Under the pieces are notes generated by a model. The model did not search any database, was not told where the DNA came from, and was given only the letters and a program-made list of their open reading frames with translations. Both the position numbers and the translations under genes were made by a program. Positions 1 to 8,743 of a DNA stretch of 64,000 nucleotides are shown piece by piece. The stretch is from Thiomicrorhabdus aquaedulcis. GTDB taxonomy: Bacteria > Pseudomonadota > Gammaproteobacteria > Thiomicrospirales > Thiomicrospiraceae. The number at the start of each line of letters is the position of its first letter. Within the stretch, counting starts at the first letter, position 1. The DNA is taken from positions 1,302,001 to 1,366,000 of the forward strand of contig NZ_AP018722.1 of assembly GCF_004001325.1 (NCBI RefSeq). The letters are read 5' to 3'.

Positions 1-230
1 AGGACTTAAGCATTGCTAAAATTCACTTTACCTTGATTGGCCACAATGGCGATGATCCAGAAGTGCAAGACGTAGTGCAAGCGCTTGAAAAAGCCAAAGG
101 CTTTTTTAGATCAGAATTAGGAACCAAGTTACGCTTAAGAATTGTTCCAGACGTGCGGTTTTATTACGATGAAGTGCCTGAGCATGCGCAGTATATGGAA
201 GCCTTAATTCAAAAAGCGTTGAACTCGTAA
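1..230 (+). CDS. rbfA: Ribosome-binding factor A, 3' part (cut by window edge)
   Basis: The open frame is already running at the window edge (first full codon at position 3) and ends at TAA 228-230, so only the C-terminal ~75 residues are present. The piece reads DLSIAKIHFTLIG, then a helix and KLRLRIVPDVRFYYDE, which is the KH-like C-terminal half of RbfA. RbfA binds the 30S subunit and helps mature 16S rRNA, mainly in the cold. The ATG at 33 is internal and not the real start. The truB start codon follows the stop directly, as in the usual rbfA-truB arrangement, which supports the call. Confidence 0.92.
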   Translation, partial: DLSIAKIHFTLIGHNGDDPEVQDVVQALEKAKGFFRSELGTKLRLRIVPDVRFYYDEVPEHAQYMEALIQKALNS

Positions 231-1139
231 ATGGTGCAATTTAAACACCCTCCAAAGCAGAATGTTCATGGCATAGTTTTACTTAACAAGCCAGTGGGCG
301 TTTCGTCTAACGGAATTTTACAAAAAGTCATGCGAGTGTTTAACGCCAAAAAAGGCGGACACACCGGTGCTCTCGATCCATTTGCCACTGGATTGTTGCC
401 TATTTGTTTAGGCGAGGCCACTAAAGTTTCGGGATTGTTGCTCGAATCGGACAAACGTTACACCGCTACCTTAAAATTGGGCGAGCAAAGCAGCACCGGC
501 GACACCGAAGGTGAGATTATTAAACGTGATGCGGTTCCGGTTTTATCACGCGAAATAATTGAAGCCGTTTTTGCTCAATTTACAGGCGATATTCAGCAAA
601 TCCCCCCCATGTATTCGGCTCTAAAACACCAAGGAAAACCCCTTTATTATTACGCGCGTCAAGGCATAGAGATAGAACGGCCTGCTCGAGATATTACTAT
701 CAAGCAATTAAATTTAATACGTTTTGAAGAAAACAACATTGTGTTTGATGTATTGTGCACCAAGGGCACTTATGTGCGTACATTAGGTGAGGATTTGGCT
801 AAGGGGCTGGGCACGGTCGGGCATTTAATTGCCTTGCATCGTACTCAAACCGGCAGTTTAATAGGCGACGACATGTTATCGCTAGAGCAAATTGAACAGC
901 AAAAACTTGATTGTGTTAAGCCATTAGACATAGCACTTGAGCATTTACAACGAATTGATTTAACGTCGGAAGAAATGGACTTAATTCGTCACGGTCAAAT
1001 GCTTGCCAAACCTAAGCCTCACACCGAATTGGTGCGTTTATACCACGCCAATGTATGCATTGCTGTGGGAGAATGGCACCTTGAAAAAGGCTTACTTAAG
1101 CCCAAAAGGGTATTTAATTTAGAGGAATCTGGTGTATGA
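231..1139 (+). CDS. truB: tRNA pseudouridine-55 synthase TruB
   Basis: This 302-residue protein has the TruB catalytic motif GGHTGALDPFATG, with the nucleophilic aspartate near residue 49, and the downstream PPMYSALKHQGKPLYYYAR and KGTYVRTLGEDL motifs. The family converts U55 in the T-loop of elongator tRNAs to pseudouridine. The C-terminal ~60 residues form the PUA-like RNA-binding part. The ATG abuts the rbfA stop codon, and the TGA overlaps the next gene's start as ATGA, indicating translational coupling. The length is normal for the family and nothing is missing. Confidence 0.96.
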   Translation: MVQFKHPPKQNVHGIVLLNKPVGVSSNGILQKVMRVFNAKKGGHTGALDPFATGLLPICLGEATKVSGLLLESDKRYTATLKLGEQSSTGDTEGEIIKRDAVPVLSREIIEAVFAQFTGDIQQIPPMYSALKHQGKPLYYYARQGIEIERPARDITIKQLNLIRFEENNIVFDVLCTKGTYVRTLGEDLAKGLGTVGHLIALHRTQTGSLIGDDMLSLEQIEQQKLDCVKPLDIALEHLQRIDLTSEEMDLIRHGQMLAKPKPHTELVRLYHANVCIAVGEWHLEKGLLKPKRVFNLEESGV

Positions 1140-1996
1140 GCGAGCAAAAAATGCGCTTTGAACAAGCCGACGGCATTTTAGATTTACGCGATGAGATTGC
1201 CTACCAAACTGCACATCTTCTGGGCGCGACTTGGTTAAGTTGGGACGATTTACCCGAAAGTTTAGCCATGTTGCCCGCGGCACCTGCACAATTTTTTTTA
1301 GTGGGTTCTAAAGCACAAATAGACGCCGCAAGTATTTTTTTAGACTTAAAAGAATATCAAGTTACCGGTTCATTAGTGGTTGAGTTAGACCAATCAATGG
1401 CATTATGGGACGCGCAATTACCAGGCCTGGTGGTTTCTGGAAACGATTCAAAAGTCTTGTGGTCACCCAACGAGCTTGTGGTTAGATGGTTGAGCAAATT
1501 AGAGTTTGATCCTAAAGCCTTAAAACCCAGACCACTGGCACTCGATTTGGGCTGCGGTGCTGGGCGTGACGCCGTTTTTTTAGCACAAAAGGGTTTTGTC
1601 GTCGACGCTATTGACAGTGAGGCACGCACCTTAAAACGAGCCAAGCAATTGGCTGCACGCAGTCGTACGCAAGTGCGCTTTAAATGTTGCGATTTAAAAA
1701 ATACCGAGTGCTTCCCCGACCAAATGTACGATGTGATTTTAATGGTGCGCTATTTAAATAGAGATTTATTTGACGCCATCAAACAACACGTTAAACCCGG
1801 CGGTTATGTGTTAATTCATACCTTTAGTGAAGGCGTTGAAGAGTTTAAATCTCCCAAAAATCCTAACTTTATTTTGCAACACGGTGAATTACGTCAAATT
1901 TTTGCTGGTTTTACCATCTTGGTAGATAATACAACTTATCTAAACGATGGCCGTCCCATGAATGCGTTTATTGCGCAAAAGCCACTTATTGAATAA
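1136..1996 (+). CDS. Class I SAM-dependent methyltransferase with rhodanese-like N-terminal region
   Basis: The protein has 286 residues. The SAM-binding motif I, LDLGCGAGRDAVFLA, lies near residue 136. It is followed by the acidic loop (VDAIDSEA) and a DVILMVRYLNRDLF motif, which together define a Rossmann-type class I methyltransferase. The first ~110 residues resemble the degenerate rhodanese-like domain found in some gammaproteobacterial proteins of this kind; I see no obvious active-site cysteine loop. The substrate is unknown. Its start overlaps the truB stop by 4 nt, so it is probably co-translated with truB. One CCAGGCCTGG palindrome lies at 1421-1430, coding Pro-Gly-Leu. A MITE starts 12 bp after the stop codon. 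Confidence 0.8.
   Translation: MSEQKMRFEQADGILDLRDEIAYQTAHLLGATWLSWDDLPESLAMLPAAPAQFFLVGSKAQIDAASIFLDLKEYQVTGSLVVELDQSMALWDAQLPGLVVSGNDSKVLWSPNELVVRWLSKLEFDPKALKPRPLALDLGCGAGRDAVFLAQKGFVVDAIDSEARTLKRAKQLAARSRTQVRFKCCDLKNTECFPDQMYDVILMVRYLNRDLFDAIKQHVKPGGYVLIHTFSEGVEEFKSPKNPNFILQHGELRQIFAGFTILVDNTTYLNDGRPMNAFIAQKPLIE
1421..1430. repeat. Iterated palindrome CCAGGCCTGG (in methyltransferase gene)
   Basis: Exact decamer, read in frame as Pro-Gly-Leu. One of 24 exact copies in the window. Confidence 0.9.
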
Positions 1997-2007
1997 AACA
2001 ACGTCCT

Positions 2008-2166
2008 GAGACCTTTGCACGAGTGGGGTGCGAGAAAAAAATGAGGAAAAATTTGCCTGATTGAGGCGGGAAACGCAGTGAATAGCTGGCTATTAACAAG
2101 TTTTCCAACGAAAAGCAGGAAAGTTTTAACCATTTTTGGCCGTACATCCACTCGTGCAAAGGTCTC
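2008..2166. mobile_element. MITE, complete copy 1 (159 bp)
   Basis: The element begins GAGACCTTTGCACGAGTG and ends with the exact reverse complement, an 18-bp perfect terminal inverted repeat. It is flanked by GTCCT at 2003-2007 and again at 2167-2171, a 5-bp target-site duplication. No transposase is encoded, so it is a non-autonomous element needing an enzyme from elsewhere in the genome. The end sequence looks IS5-superfamily-like, but that is from memory and unverified. It shares most of its length with the copy at 30359-30542 but lacks about 25 bp in the centre. Confidence 0.9.
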
Positions 2167-2221
2167 GTCCTGTAACATCGCCTTTAAAATTAACCATTCA
2201 ATCTATGTTAGGAGACCCAAA

Positions 2222-2713
2222 ATGTTATCAATGAATCCCAAAGAGTTATTTAACTTTTTTCAGCAACACGCTATTTGTGAGTCACTCACCTTTCCTGAGG
2301 TTGAACGTCTGATGGCGTATTTGCAAGAAAAATCCTACGCCGCCGGTGAAATCATTTCGGATGCGGGTGAAGTAAGTGAAGCGCTGGGCTACGTTATTAA
2401 TGGCAAAGTACAGTTCTCTAGTTTTGATGGTCAAGATGCCGCCATTGTGGGCAAGCAAGATGAAGGGAGCTTAGTGGGTGAAATGTCATTTTTTGACCGA
2501 AAGCCCCGTAATTTGCGCATGGAAGCGTCTAAAAAAGGGGTTTTAATGTTTATATTAACCCGTGCTATGTACGACCGTATTAAAGTAGAAGAGCCGTTTA
2601 TAGCCGTTAATATTTTAGAAAACGCCATTGTCAGCTTGGATAATTTAGTGCGTCATATGGGTGACGATATTTCAGCCTTAGGTCATTACATGCAAGGTTT
2701 TGGCAAACATTAA
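2222..2713 (+). CDS. Stand-alone cyclic-nucleotide-binding-domain protein
   Basis: The product has 163 residues. A cNMP-binding beta-barrel fold is suggested by YAAGEIISDAGEVSEALGYVINGKVQ near residues 38-65 and the phosphate-binding-cassette-like SLVGEMSFFDRKPRNLRMEA near residues 88-110. The final ~40 residues are helical and show no DNA-binding helix-turn-helix, so this is not a full Crp/Fnr regulator. The frame extends upstream into the MITE, but the start chosen is ATG 2222, preceded by TTAGGAGA. The element inserted about 55 bp upstream, so it may have displaced or supplied promoter sequence. The function is unknown beyond probable nucleotide or ligand sensing. Confidence 0.75.
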   Translation: MLSMNPKELFNFFQQHAICESLTFPEVERLMAYLQEKSYAAGEIISDAGEVSEALGYVINGKVQFSSFDGQDAAIVGKQDEGSLVGEMSFFDRKPRNLRMEASKKGVLMFILTRAMYDRIKVEEPFIAVNILENAIVSLDNLVRHMGDDISALGHYMQGFGKH

Positions 2714-2766
2714 GCGTACTTTGCTCTTACAAATGCACCCTAAACATATTTATGTGTTTAAAGCGC

Positions 2767-2794
2767 TTGATTTTCGGTTATAAAACCGTAAAAT
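2767..2794 (+). promoter_or_regulatory. Candidate sigma-70 promoter for rpsO
   Basis: TTGATT (2767-2772) and TAAAAT (2789-2794) are separated by 16 bp and lie about 70 bp upstream of the rpsO start. The call rests on consensus match only. Confidence 0.55.
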
Positions 2795-2865
2795 GCGCAC
2801 ATTAACTTCTATCATCGGTTGTGGAAGTTACTTTTATTAAAACCGATCCAATGGAGAAACCCGCT

Positions 2866-3132
2866 ATGTTTAACGCTGAAGTAAAAGCAAACATCGTTGC
2901 AGAATACGCGACATCAGAAGGTGATACAGGTTCACCAGAAGTTCAAATCGCACTTATGACGCACCGTATTAAGTACTTAACTGAGCACTTCAAGACTCAC
3001 AAACAAGATAACCATTCACGTACTGGTTTATTACGTTTGGTAAGTCGTCGTCGTAAACTTTTGGATTACATCCATAAAAAAGATGGTCAAAGATATTTGA
3101 GCATCATTCAGCGTTTAGGATTACGTAAGTAA
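2866..3132 (+). CDS. rpsO: 30S ribosomal protein S15
   Basis: The 88-residue protein carries the S15 signatures [25 protein letters not shown] and [20 protein letters not shown]15 binds the central domain of 16S rRNA early in 30S assembly. The frame is open from 2821, but ATG 2866 gives the standard S15 length and follows a GGAGAAA ribosome-binding site. The gene sits between its own promoter and a strong terminator, just before pnp, the classical rpsO-pnp order. Confidence 0.96.
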   Translation: MFNAEVKANIVAEYATSEGDTGSPEVQIALMTHRIKYLTEHFKTHKQDNHSRTGLLRLVSRRRKLLDYIHKKDGQRYLSIIQRLGLRK

Positions 3133-3144
3133 TTTGTTCGTTGT

Positions 3145-3172
3145 TAAAAAACCCCGCTTGCGGGGTTTTTTT
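3145..3172 (+). terminator. Rho-independent terminator after rpsO
   Basis: AAAACCCCGC and GCGGGGTTTT form a tight GC-rich hairpin with a short TT loop region, ending in a run of seven T, 13 bp after the rpsO stop. Confidence 0.9.
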
Positions 3173-3250
3173 ATGCCTAAAATTTAACGCTAAAAAGCCC
3201 GATACAGCACATTAATAACGAGTAAAATGACTCACTATTTATTTATCCGC

Positions 3251-3338
3251 TTACTGCAAACCCATTGAGCCTGAATCCCTAATATCGCCAAACCGCTTTT
3301 TGCGTTCGTGCGACATTAGGGATTCAGGTTTTCAGTAG
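3251..3338 (+). promoter_or_regulatory. pnp leader stem-loop (possible RNase III site)
   Basis: CCTGAATCCCTAAT (3270-3283) is exactly complementary to ATTAGGGATTCAGG (3315-3328). An outer stem, TACTG-AAA (from 3252) with TTTTCAGTA (to 3337), is interrupted by a one-sided bulge. In E. coli a long pnp leader hairpin is cut by RNase III so that PNPase can repress its own mRNA. This structure sits in the same place, about 35 nt before the start codon. The role here is inferred. Confidence 0.65.
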
Positions 3339-3372
3339 CGACGTTTTACCTTACTAAACCAAAGGACATTTC

Positions 3373-5463
3373 ATGGCTAAGATTACCCAAACATTTCAAT
3401 ATGGCAAACACCACGTTACTTTAGAAACCGGCGAAATCGCCCGTCAAGCCGACGGTGCCGTGATGATTGGCATGGGCGACACCCGAGTATTAGTAACGGT
3501 TGTGGCCGCTAAAACCGCCAGTCCCGGACAAGATTTTTTTCCTTTAACGGTTAATTACCAAGAAAAAGCTTACGCCGCAGGGCGTATTCCAGGCGGATTT
3601 TTAAAGCGCGAAGGCCGTCCTTCTGAAAAAGAAACCTTAACCTCGCGTTTAATTGACCGTCCAATTCGCCCATTGTTTCCAAAAGGGTTTTTAAACGAAG
3701 TTCAAGTTATTGCGACCGTAGTTGCACTTGACCCCGAAGTAGGCACCGAAGTGGCGGCCATGTTGGGAACGTCCGCCGCCTTGGCGATTTCGGGCGTGCC
3801 TTTTAACGGTCCATTGGGTGCGGCGATTGTTGGGTACGTTAACAATGAATACGTGTTGAATCCTAGTCAAGAAGTGCTAAAAACCTCGGCGTTAGAGTTG
3901 AGTGTGGCCGGTACAAAAGATGCGGTATTAATGGTTGAATCGCAAGCCGCAGAACTGCCCGAAGCCGTGATGTTAGGTGCGGTTATGTTTGGGCATTTGC
4001 AAATGCAAGTGGCGATCCAAGCTATTGCCGAATTTGCACAAAAAGCGGGCAAACCTGTTTGGGATTGGCAAGCTCCGGCTGAAAATACCGCTTTAAAAGA
4101 GGCCGTATTTGGTTTAATTCGTTCAGACGTTGAAGCTGCCTATTCGATCGCCGATAAAATGGATCGTTACAGCGCATTAGATGCCGCCAAAACCAAGGCA
4201 TTAGAAAGTCTGGCGTTATCAGACACCAATCCAGCTGGTTTTGGTGAAAAAGACATTGATGGCATGTTTGGTAAATTACAAAAAAATATTGTGCGTGGCC
4301 GCATTATTAAAGGCGAGCCGCGTATTGACGGGCGTGATGTACAAACCGTGCGTCAAATCACGTGTCAGGTGGGTGTATTGCCAAAAGTACACGGTTCAGC
4401 CCTGTTTACCCGTGGCGAAACGCAAGCATTGGTCGTGACCACTTTAGGCACCGAGCGTGATGCCAAAATTGTGGACGATTTAACCGGCTCTTACCACGAT
4501 CGTTTTATGTTGCATTACAATTTTCCGCCGTTTTCGGTCGGTGAGTGCGGACGCGTTGGCAGTCCAGGACGTCGTGAAATTGGTCATGGTATGTTGGCGC
4601 GTCGTGGTGTGGCGGCATTATTGCCCAGTGTGACCGAGTTTCCGTACACCATTCGCGTGGTGTCAGAAATTACCGAATCAAACGGTTCAAGCTCTATGGC
4701 CTCGGTGTGCGGTACGTCTATGGCGTTAATGCACGCTGGTGTGCCTATTGCCGCGCCCATTGCAGGGATTGCCATGGGACTGATTAAAGAGGACAGCGGT
4801 TTTGCGGTGTTGTCTGACATTTTAGGCGACGAAGATCATTTGGGTGACATGGATTTTAAAGTCGCAGGAACCCAGCAAGGGATTACCGCTTTGCAAATGG
4901 ACATTAAAATCACCGGTATAACCGAAGAGATTATGAGCATTGCATTGCATCAAGCGCAAGCTGGGCGTTTGCATATTTTAGAAGAGATGGCCAAGGTCAT
5001 TAGTGTGTCTAATAGCGACGTCGCCGGCACCGCACCGCGCTTTTTCTTAGTAAAAGTAAAACCTGAAAAAGTCCGTGAAATCATTGGTAAAGGCGGGGCA
5101 ACCATTCGCGCTTTAACCGAAGAGACCGGATGCACTATCGAAATTGACGACGAAGGCAACGTTAAAATTGCGGCCGTAGACGACGAATCGGCCAATCGCG
5201 CCAAAGCGCGTATTGCCGAAATTACTGCCGAACCCGAAATTGGCAAAACCTACGATGCCGTGGTTAAAAAGATTGTTGAGTTTGGGGCGTTTGTGGCGTA
5301 CATGCCTGGTCGTGAAGGCTTGGTGCACGTATCGCAGATCTCAAACGAGCGTGTTGAAAACGTTGAAGATTATTTAAAAGAAGGTCAAGAAATTCGCGTT
5401 AAGCTAACCGACATAGATAAGCAAGGTCGCGTTAAGTTGTCAATTACGGCGGTAGAAGCTTAA
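3373..5463 (+). CDS. pnp: Polyribonucleotide nucleotidyltransferase (PNPase)
   Basis: The 696-residue protein has the full PNPase architecture: a first RNase PH domain (about 1-210), an all-alpha linker, a second RNase PH domain (about 310-540), a KH domain ([20 protein letters not shown], about 560-610) and an S1 domain (about 620-690). The catalytic aspartates lie in [16 protein letters not shown]. PNPase degrades RNA from the 3' end by phosphorolysis and is part of the degradosome in relatives. AAAGGACA precedes the start. It contains none of the CCAGGCCTGG palindromes despite its length. Confidence 0.98.
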   Translation: MAKITQTFQYGKHHVTLETGEIARQADGAVMIGMGDTRVLVTVVAAKTASPGQDFFPLTVNYQEKAYAAGRIPGGFLKREGRPSEKETLTSRLIDRPIRPLFPKGFLNEVQVIATVVALDPEVGTEVAAMLGTSAALAISGVPFNGPLGAAIVGYVNNEYVLNPSQEVLKTSALELSVAGTKDAVLMVESQAAELPEAVMLGAVMFGHLQMQVAIQAIAEFAQKAGKPVWDWQAPAENTALKEAVFGLIRSDVEAAYSIADKMDRYSALDAAKTKALESLALSDTNPAGFGEKDIDGMFGKLQKNIVRGRIIKGEPRIDGRDVQTVRQITCQVGVLPKVHGSALFTRGETQALVVTTLGTERDAKIVDDLTGSYHDRFMLHYNFPPFSVGECGRVGSPGRREIGHGMLARRGVAALLPSVTEFPYTIRVVSEITESNGSSSMASVCGTSMALMHAGVPIAAPIAGIAMGLIKEDSGFAVLSDILGDEDHLGDMDFKVAGTQQGITALQMDIKITGITEEIMSIALHQAQAGRLHILEEMAKVISVSNSDVAGTAPRFFLVKVKPEKVREIIGKGGATIRALTEETGCTIEIDDEGNVKIAAVDDESANRAKARIAEITAEPEIGKTYDAVVKKIVEFGAFVAYMPGREGLVHVSQISNERVENVEDYLKEGQEIRVKLTDIDKQGRVKLSITAVEA

Positions 5464-5489
5464 TTTTTAACGCCGTTTTTATGTGAAGC

Positions 5490-5515
5490 AAAGGCCATGA
5501 AAGTGGCCTTTTTTG
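5490..5515 (+). terminator. Terminator after pnp
   Basis: AAGGCCA and TGGCCTT flank a small loop and are followed by T6. Confidence 0.75.
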
Positions 5516-5602
5516 TCATCAAAATAACCTTAAACCTTTGCATGCGTTTATGCCCTTGTGCGTAGACCGTAAAGTGTCTTTTGAATTGGAAAATAAAATA
5601 TT

Positions 5603-8517
5603 ATGTCAACAGCGCATTCCGCCTTTAAATACCTTGGCCAACACGCCATAGAGAGCTTAAATTTAACCGTAGAGCATTATCAGCATAACGTCACCGGTGC
5701 GACGCATTATCACTTGGCCGCTGAAGATGGCCAAAATGTGTTTTTAGTGGCCCTTAGAACCGTGCCCATGGACTCAACCGGTGTAGCGCACATTTTAGAA
5801 CACACTACTTTATGTGGCAGTGAAAAATATCCGGTGCGCGATCCGTTTTTTATGATGATTCGTCGCTCTCTTAACACCTTTATGAATGCCTTTACTTCAA
5901 GCGATTGGACCGCGTATCCGTTTGCAACCGAAAACCGTAAAGATTTTCAGAATTTATTGCAAGTCTATATGGATGCGGTGTTTTTTCCGTTACTTGACCC
6001 GTTAGATTTTGCCCAAGAAGGCCATCGGTTTGAGTTTGAAGAGATGGAAAATCCCAATTCACCTTTAACTTACAAAGGCGTGGTGTTTAATGAGATGAAA
6101 GGGGCGATGAGCTCACCCGTTTCTACGCTTTGGGAGGTGCTGAGTCGTGAACTTTACCCCACCAACACCTATCATTACAACAGCGGTGGCGAGCCAGAAG
6201 AGATTCCTAAGTTAACCCATCAGCAGTTGGTTGAGTTTCATCAAAATCATTACCATCCGTCAAACTCGGTGTTTATGACCTACGGTGATATTTCGGCACT
6301 TGAGCATCAAACGCAATTTGAAACCTTGGCGCTGCATCGCTTTACCGAATCGGTTGAGCAAGTGCACGTTGGCTTAGAACAGCGTTTTAGTACGCCCAAA
6401 GTAATCGAAGAAGCCTATGCGCTGGATGAAGAAGATATTGAGGGCAAAACTCACATTGTTTTGGGGTGGTTATTAGGTCAAAACCAAGATCCGTTAGAGG
6501 TGTTAAAAGGCCATTTATTGGGTGCGGTATTATTGGACAACAGTAATTCACCCTTACGTAAAGTACTAGAAGAGTGCGACTTAGCCGCCGCACCGTCGCC
6601 GTTGTGCGGATTTGAAGAGTCTAATAAAGAGATGGCGTTTGTCGTAGGGGTAGAAGGTTCAGAACCCGAACACGCCCAGGCAATTGAGCAGCTTATTTTA
6701 GACACGCTTGAACAAATCGCCCGCGATGGGGTTGAGCAACACCAGGTGGAAGCGATGTTGCACCAATTAGAGTTGTCACAACGTGAGGTAGGCGGCGACA
6801 GTTACCCTTATGGCCTGGGGTTAATTTTGCACGCTCTGCCTGGGGCGTTGCACGACGGCGATCCTATTGCTTTATTGGATACCGATAAAGCCTTGCTGGC
6901 GTTAGAGAGTCAAATTAAAGACCCTAATTTTATACCAGGCCTGGTCAAGTCTTGGTTGCTAGATAATCCACATCGCGTGCGCTTAACCCTAAAGCCCGAC
7001 ACCGAATTGTCGGCGCAAAAAGCCCAACACGAAAAGACACGTTAGCCGCTATACAAAACGCGTTAACCGTGTCGCAAAAGCAAGCGATTGTTGAGCAAGC
7101 GTTGGCGTTGCAAAGTCGCCAAGCTCAGGTAGATGATCCGGATATTTTGCCCGAAGTCACCAAAGATGATATTCCCGTTGATATTGCTAATTTAACATTA
7201 CCGGTTATGGCATTGGGGCAAATGCCAGTGAGTACCTATCAATGTGGCACCAATGGGTTAGTGTATGAGCAATTAATTTTAGAATTGCCAGCCTTAACGC
7301 CACGTGAACAGATGTTAATGCCGTTGTTTAACAGTTGCTTAACCGAAGTGGGCAGTGGCGGGCGCGACTATTTAGAGACGCAATCGTACCAGGCCTCGGT
7401 CACAGGCGGATTATCGGCGCGTTCGGCAATTCACTCTAAGTTAAATGCACCTGACGACTGTCACAGTCATTTTATTGTTTCGGGTAAAGCGTTAAATCGC
7501 AACCACCAACCGTTGGCCAGCCTAATAAAAGAGACCTTGTTTGATGCACGTTTTGACGAACACGCTCGCTTAAAAGATTTGGTGGGACAAATTCGCTCGT
7601 CTATTGACCACGGCATAACAGGCAACGGCCACGGTTTAGCCATGATGGCGGCGGTGCAAAACTTTACGCCCACCGCACAATGGCAGTTTCAGCGTTCGGG
7701 ATTTGCCGGTATTCAAGCCATAAAAGAACTGGATAAAACCCTTAAGAAAAAAGCCCATTTAGAACAGTTTGCCGAGGATTTAAGCACCATTGCGCAAAAG
7801 CTCTGTCAAGCACCCAAACAAGCCTTGTTAATCAGTGACGAAGCCGGTTTGCCACAGGCTATGGCTGGTCTTAAAAGTGAATGGTCTGCAATGAGTAATG
7901 TGGCGGCTACCAGCTTGTTTAGCTTACACGCTGATAAAACTCCTATTCACCAGGCCTGGGTAACCAGCACTCAAGTTAATTTTTGTGCATTAGCCTATCC
8001 TGCCGTTATGGCCGACCACGCCGATGCACCCAAGTTGGCGGTGTTAGGTGCGTGTTTGCGTAATGGTTTCTTGCATTCCGCCATTCGAGAAAAAGGCGGC
8101 GCGTACGGCGGCGGCGCCAGCTACAACAGTGAAGCAAGCGCCTTTGTATTTTATTCGTATCGTGACCCGCGCTTATTAGAAACCTACGATGACTTTAATC
8201 TTGCCCAGGCCTGGTTAATGAGCAATGAGGCCACACAAGCCAAAGTGGACGAGGCGATTTTAAACGTCATCAGCGCCATGGACAAACCTGGCTCACCGGC
8301 GGGCGAGGCTAAAAAAGCCTTTTATCAAACGTTATATGGCCGCACGCACGCGGTGCGTATGGCGTATCGTCAGGGCGTTATTTCAACTACGGTGGACGAG
8401 TTACGCACCGTGGCCGAGCGTTATTTAAGCGCTAATAATGCCTCGCGTGTGGTGCTTACCAATAAAGGCAATGCCCAAAAATTGGTTGATTTTGGTTTTG
8501 AAACCCAAATTTTGTAA
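5603..8517 (+). CDS. PreP-type M16C presequence/peptide metalloprotease, split by an apparent -1 nt frameshift
   Basis: Two adjacent frames, 5603-7045 and GTG 7069-8517, are the two halves of one insulinase-family M16C protease of about 971 residues. The inverted zinc motif is HILEHTTLCGS (near residue 55), followed by the PVRDPFFMM and SDWTAYPF regions. The second half contains the substrate-binding REKGGAYGGGA. The frames join if one A is added to the A4 run at 7032-7035, giving HEKDTLAAIQNALTVSQKQ, as expected for the family. The enzyme degrades unfolded peptides; homologues are organellar PreP or free bacterial zinc proteases. Three exact palindromes lie inside it. If the lesion is real, the gene is a pseudogene. 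Confidence 0.85.
6935..6944. repeat. Iterated palindrome CCAGGCCTGG (PreP gene, Pro-Gly-Leu frame)
   Basis: Exact decamer, coding I-P-G-L-V. Confidence 0.9.
7950..7959. repeat. Iterated palindrome CCAGGCCTGG (PreP gene, Gln-Ala-Trp frame)
   Basis: Exact decamer, coding H-Q-A-W-V. Confidence 0.9.
8205..8214. repeat. Iterated palindrome CCAGGCCTGG (PreP gene, Gln-Ala-Trp frame)
   Basis: Exact decamer, coding A-Q-A-W-L. It lies 255 bp after the previous copy in the same gene. Confidence 0.9.
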
Positions 8518-8525
8518 GCGATTGA

Positions 8526-8542
8526 CACTGTTCAAAGGTCTC
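8526..8542. mobile_element. Possible solo MITE end (degenerate)
   Basis: CACTGTTCAAAGGTCTC matches the MITE right end CACTCGTGCAAAGGTCTC with one deletion and one substitution. No left end is visible. It lies 9 bp after the protease stop codon. Confidence 0.4.
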
Positions 8543-8560
8543 AATTGCCATAAAAAATGG

Positions 8561-8711
8561 TATTATGCACACACTTTTTTTGTTGACCTGTACCGTTGTG
8601 CAGGTCCTGTTTTGGACATACTAAGTAGCTGGAACCCAAAACAGTATTGTTGGCAGCATCGGTAAGACCTACCGCATGTTGACTTACTTCAGGCAAACCC
8701 AGCTCCTGAAG
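8561..8711 (+). promoter_or_regulatory. aceE promoter -10 and structured leader
   Basis: TATTAT (8561-8566) is a candidate -10 without a convincing -35. The following leader holds three separate hairpins: GACCTG/CAGGTC (8585-8606), CTGTTTTGG/CCAAAACAG (8607-8644) and CTTCAGG/CCTGAAG (8687-8711). The last lies about 32 nt before the aceE start. The pairings are visible directly; a regulatory role for the pyruvate dehydrogenase operon is inferred. Confidence 0.45.
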
Positions 8712-8743
8712 ATCATTGACCCCAACCCATGAGGTAACTTTAT

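Noticed and set aside
2078-2221. N-terminal extension of the cNMP-binding protein reading through the MITE
   Set aside because: The first 48 codons lie within or just after the mobile element, and a good ribosome-binding site precedes ATG 2222.
7389-7398. CCAGGCCTCG as a further palindrome copy
   Set aside because: A mismatch breaks the CAGGCCTG core; it was not counted. The same applies to CAGGCCTT at 39542 and 58454.
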